Position numbers and translations under genes: made by a program. Shown here one piece after another: positions 61,215 through 64,000 of a stretch of 64,000 nucleotides of DNA. The notes under the pieces were generated by a model. The model saw only the letters and a list, made by a program, of their open reading frames with translations. It did not search any database and was not told where the DNA came from. Each line of letters begins with the position of its first letter. Position 1 is the first letter of the stretch. Source of the DNA: Streptomyces sp. CB02923 (GTDB taxonomy: Bacteria > Actinomycetota > Actinomycetes > Streptomycetales > Streptomycetaceae); assembly GCF_001905005.1 (NCBI RefSeq), contig NZ_LWKZ01000026.1, forward strand, positions 1 through 64,000. The letters are read 5' to 3'.

Positions 61215-61730
61215 ATGACGATCAGCTCGGAGCCGAGTGCGGACAGTCTGGCCGCGATCGAAGCGAGGATCGACCAGCGCCGGGACCAGTACGCGCTGCC
61301 CGAAGGGCATATCGCGGAGGCGGCCTCACCGTGGCTCCCCTTCGCCCCCCAGGTGATGATCAAACATCTGACGTTCGACGTCCGCGGCAGCTCGGCCGCG
61401 AACGTCCTGTGGGTGCAGGCCGGCGGAGCCCTGGGGCGCCACCGCCACCGCGGCCCCGTCTCGGGCTATGTGCTCGACGGCAGCTGGCGCTACCTGGAGT
61501 ACGACTGGGTCGGCCGGCCCGGCGACTTCATCCGGGAAAGTCCGGGGCGCACCCACACCCTGGTCTCCGACGAGGGCATGAAGACCGTCTTCTGGCTGAA
61601 CGGCCCGGTGGAGTTCCTGGACGAGCAGGGCAGGGTGACGGAGGTGATCGATGTCTTCTGGTTCATCGACCACTACGAGCGCGGCTGCCAGGAGCAGGGC
61701 ATCCCGGTCAACCGGGCGCTCTATCTGTGA
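61215..61730 (+). CDS. Cupin-family protein (2,4'-dihydroxyacetophenone dioxygenase-like)
   Basis: ATG 61215 (MTISSEPSADSLAAIEARID) follows GAGGGAC. The 171-residue protein has one cupin barrel: KHLTFDVRGSSAANVLWVQAGGALGRHRHRGPVSGYVLDGSWRYLEYDWVGRPGDFIRESPGRTHTLVSDEGMKTVFWLNGPVEFLDEQGRVTEVIDVFWFIDHY. Metal ligands in GRHRHRG and RTHT are visible. The YLEYDW and GPVEFLD pattern fits DAD-type dioxygenases, which cleave an aromatic ketone side chain; many homologs are of unknown activity. Confidence 0.85.
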   Translation: MTISSEPSADSLAAIEARIDQRRDQYALPEGHIAEAASPWLPFAPQVMIKHLTFDVRGSSAANVLWVQAGGALGRHRHRGPVSGYVLDGSWRYLEYDWVGRPGDFIRESPGRTHTLVSDEGMKTVFWLNGPVEFLDEQGRVTEVIDVFWFIDHYERGCQEQGIPVNRALYL

Positions 61731-61781
61731 CCCCGGCCCCAAGCGCGGTACGGACGCCCGGCCGCGGCTTCGGAGTTCCGG

Positions 61782-62978
61782 TCAGCGAACGCCCGCGAAG
61801 GCGGAGTTGGCGACGGCCATGACGTAGGGCCGTACGGAGGAGGCGGGGGCGGATGCGGTGTCGGTGGGGTTGAGGGAGTAGACCAGGCGGCGCTTCAGGT
61901 CGCGGGTGGCGAAGACGCCGTTGGTCCACCCGGGCAGGGAGCCGGTCTTGCCCCATACGGTGACGCCGCTGTCGAGGGTGAACCGCATCAGGCCACCGGC
62001 GCTGAAGCAGCTCGTTCCGCCAACGCAGTTGGTGTTGGTCGGCGCGCTGGGCACATCGGGCACGGCGAACACCAGCTTCTGCTGCGCGGGCCGGAGGAGC
62101 CGGCCGCGGAACAGGGCGGTCATGAACCGGTCCAGATCGGCGGCGGTAGAGATCATTCCGCCCTCGGCCCAGGCCCAGGGACTCTGCTCGGTCACCTCGT
62201 CGGCGCCGACGTACACACGAGCGCGCGGCGCGGGAACGGACATGTCGTCCCGCGAGGGGAGGCTGGTGTTCCGCAGTCCCAGCGGCCGGATGATGCGGCG
62301 GGTGAGTTCGTCCTCGAAGGTTCGGCCGGTCACCTTTTCGACCAGCAGGCCGACCACGAAGGTGTTGACGCCGTTGTACTGCTGGACCGTGCCGGGCGCG
62401 GGTGGCGTGCCCGCTCCCTGGTTCCTGGCGGCCGCCGCGAAGGCGTTGCGTACCACCTCGTACGGCGAAAGGCTCTTCCGCCACCAGCCGGGCCCGTCAG
62501 CAGGTCCGGGCGTGCCGGCCGGAGCCGGCAGGCCGCTGGTGTGGTCCAGGAGCTGGCGCACGGTGACGGCGCCGTACGCGGCCGGGACGAGGCGGGGCAG
62601 GTAGCGCCGGACGGGCGTGTCGACGCCGAGCCGCTGCTCGGCGGCCAACTGGAGCACGACCGTGCTGGTGAACGCCTTCGTCACGCTGCCGATACGGAAG
62701 TGAGCGTCACGGGGCACCTGCCCAGCGGTTCCGGTCCACGGCATCCCCTGGCCATGCCCCGTCACCCTGACCAGGGCCCCGGCGACAGCGGGGTCGGGCA
62801 GGCGGGCGAGCAGCTTCCGCGTGGGTGCAGGGTCGAACGGGGCAGCAGGGGACGCCTGTGGAACTGGAACCACGGTAGGTGCGGACGCAGCGGGCGCGCC
62901 CGCACCGGCTGTGATCGCGGCGAGGAGCACGCCGGTCACGGTCAGGCTGCGTACGCGTAAGGAAGGAAGGTGACGCAT
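61782..62978 (-). CDS. Secreted serine beta-lactamase/D-Ala-D-Ala carboxypeptidase-like hydrolase
   Basis: ATG 62978 (MRHLPSLRVRSLTV) follows GGGAG; an in-frame extension to 63062 is unlikely. The 398-residue precursor has a signal peptide ending near AAASAP. The class C/PBP fold shows SVTK at residues 98-101 (nucleophile Ser98), Tyr-Asn in QQYNGVN, and KTG in VWGKTGSLPGW. It ends with a C-terminal SAFAGVR. Such proteins include D-amino acid carboxypeptidases, esterases and beta-lactamases; a cell-wall or resistance role is possible but not shown. It converges on the cupin gene. Confidence 0.9.
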   Translation of the reverse strand: MRHLPSLRVRSLTVTGVLLAAITAGAGAPAASAPTVVPVPQASPAAPFDPAPTRKLLARLPDPAVAGALVRVTGHGQGMPWTGTAGQVPRDAHFRIGSVTKAFTSTVVLQLAAEQRLGVDTPVRRYLPRLVPAAYGAVTVRQLLDHTSGLPAPAGTPGPADGPGWWRKSLSPYEVVRNAFAAAARNQGAGTPPAPGTVQQYNGVNTFVVGLLVEKVTGRTFEDELTRRIIRPLGLRNTSLPSRDDMSVPAPRARVYVGADEVTEQSPWAWAEGGMISTAADLDRFMTALFRGRLLRPAQQKLVFAVPDVPSAPTNTNCVGGTSCFSAGGLMRFTLDSGVTVWGKTGSLPGWTNGVFATRDLKRRLVYSLNPTDTASAPASSVRPYVMAVANSAFAGVR

Positions 62979-63206
62979 CGGGCTGCTCCCAGAGGTGGTG
63001 GCCACAGAGCCAGGAAACGGTGAACCGCCCGTAACTCTCCCTGCCGCGGCACCGGATGCCATCCGTGATCACCATGAGCGGTCCCCGAGACACCTCCGAG
63101 TCACCCCTGAGAAGCCCCCCTACGCGCACCGCACAGCGCCCGTCCCCCACCTGCGCCTGCCCGCGGGCTTAACCGAGCGCCTCGGCCCGGTACGGCTTCG
63201 GGCCCG

Positions 63207-63935
63207 TTACGCGTCACCGGCGGCGGCACCGGAGCGCGGCACCGTCCTCGAAGCCGAAGCTGGAGCCGGGGCCGGGCCCGAAGCTGGAGCCGGGCCCGAA
63301 GCAGGAGCCCAAGCCGGAGCCACGACCAGCGGCAGATATACGTCATCGATGATCTCGATGATGGTCTCGTCCTCGACGGGAGCCCCGAACAGCAGGAACT
63401 CGTTGCGCAGCAGGTCGGTGGCGACGGAGGCCCGCCGCGAGCCCGGCACCCACTCCTCGATCTCGCCGCGCTCGACGGCCCGCCGCAGGATGGACCGGCC
63501 CACCACCGGGCCGACGGTGTGCAGGCGCTCGCGGATCAGCCTGGCGAACTCCGGGTCGCGGGTCATCTCCGCGAGCAGGCCGCGCAGGATGCCGCCCATC
63601 GGTGTGGCCATCTTGGCGGACATCTGCCGCAGCAGGGCGATCATGTCGCCGCGCAGCGTGCCGGTGTCGGGCACGTCCATCTCGGAGATACCGCGCATTT
63701 TGCAGGCGTCCAGGACCAGTTCGGCACGGCCGGTCCATCGGCGGTAGAGGGCGGCCTTGCTCGTACGGGCGCGGGCGGCGACGCGTTCCATGGTCAGCGC
63801 GGCGTAGCCCACCTCGGCCAGTTCGTCCAACGCCGCGTCCAGGATGGCGTTTTCCAGCTCCTCGCCGCGGCGCCGCGGCCCTTTGCGGTGGTCGGCGGCC
63901 GGTGGGGAGGTCCGGTCGTCGGTGTTCGGTGACAG
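63207..63935 (-). CDS. TetR-family regulator with probable CTG start
   Basis: No ATG or GTG fits: CTG 63935 has GAGGAG with five-base spacing (63941-63946), and TTG 63830 would cut into the HTH. With CTG, the 242-residue protein begins (M)SPNTDDRTSPPAADHRKGPRRRGEELENAILDAALDELAEVGYAALTMERVAARARTSKAALYRRW, a full TetR HTH. The ligand domain ends FLLFGAPVEDETIIEIIDDVYLPLVV, then a low-complexity Ala-Pro-Gly tail (PAPASGPAPAPASASRTVPRS). Upstream palindromes at 63970-63992 fit an autoregulated operator. Confidence 0.85.
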   Translation of the reverse strand: MSPNTDDRTSPPAADHRKGPRRRGEELENAILDAALDELAEVGYAALTMERVAARARTSKAALYRRWTGRAELVLDACKMRGISEMDVPDTGTLRGDMIALLRQMSAKMATPMGGILRGLLAEMTRDPEFARLIRERLHTVGPVVGRSILRRAVERGEIEEWVPGSRRASVATDLLRNEFLLFGAPVEDETIIEIIDDVYLPLVVAPAWAPASGPAPASGPAPAPASASRTVPRSGAAAGDA

Positions 63936-63969
63936 CGTGACTCCTCGAAGTGGGAACAGTATGCCGAGA

Positions 63970-63992
63970 GAACGTTGCGTTCCCTAAAGGGA
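63970..63992. promoter_or_regulatory. Overlapping palindromes upstream of the TetR gene
   Basis: GAACG-TTG-CGTTC at 63970-63982 and TCCCT-AA-AGGGA at 63981-63992 overlap by two bases, 35-57 bp upstream of the TetR start. The first is a typical TetR-family operator shape; the target gene may lie beyond the window edge. Confidence 0.6.
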
Positions 63993-64000
63993 CACTCTAG

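Overview
The window is high-GC actinobacterial chromosome, almost certainly Streptomyces. The signs are strong codon-position GC bias, many GTG/TTG starts, a chaplin with a class E sortase signal, a SARP regulator, GAF-ANTAR, CGNR and nSTAND-WD40 regulators, and many secreted proteins. No rRNA, tRNA or CRISPR array was seen. The mix of accessory genes, gene remnants and insertion-sequence debris looks like a chromosome arm rather than the conserved core (inference).

Layout. 1-1.8 kb: a decayed IS5-family element with matching ends and a CTAG target duplication, carrying an alpha/beta-hydrolase between its transposase and right end. 1.8-8.6 kb: an integral membrane protein, a large SARP (AfsR-like) regulator divergent from a class A FAD monooxygenase, and an SGNH hydrolase; the regulator/monooxygenase gap holds three 11-bp direct repeats typical of a SARP operator. 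8.7-11.1 kb: a STAS protein, a cell-wall-anchored chaplin with a Pro/Gly/His repeat stalk, and a ketosynthase III remnant. 11.2-17.6 kb: four secreted-protein genes on the minus strand (trypsin-FG-GAP protease, lytic transglycosylase, a trypsin-like protein with a broken catalytic triad, a small secreted protein). Divergent from them, at 17.9-22.4 kb, is the most striking locus: a 1325-residue secreted ALF-repeat/coiled-coil/HINT polymorphic toxin with a probable immunity gene 10 bp downstream and a strong terminator.

22.5-29.8 kb holds GAF-ANTAR, amidase, YcxB-like, XRE plus membrane protein, small secreted protein and GNAT genes, then decayed oxidoreductase and MFS genes. 29.8-38.8 kb is an N-acetylgalactosamine/galactosamine catabolic locus: Tat-exported GH36 alpha-galactosidase, GntR regulator, then gatZ-agaS-sugar kinase-EamA transporter-gatY. 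A two-half-site motif (TGGTAY-N5-TGGTAT) occurs at the regulator start and, inverted, just upstream of the operon promoter, suggesting one operator. 38.8-44.7 kb holds a transposase scrap, a secreted protease, a broken SDR, an NmrA/nitroreductase pair and a GDSL-like protein lacking its nucleophile serine.

45-50 kb: a three-domain NRPS-like thioester reductase (A-PCP-R) is translationally coupled to a truncated TenA/heme-oxygenase-like gene, with a full-length TenA/HO-like gene facing it; the group is flanked by two diverged copies of a ~120-bp non-coding repeat. 50.5-53.7 kb: a LacI-controlled purine nucleoside salvage operon (nucleoside hydrolase, adenosine deaminase) with a ribokinase scrap. 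54-64 kb: a CGNR regulator divergent from a haloalkane-dehalogenase-like hydrolase, an HTH-nSTAND-14xWD40 protein, a secreted ricin-type lectin, a cupin, a secreted serine beta-lactamase-like hydrolase, and a TetR regulator with a probable CTG start.
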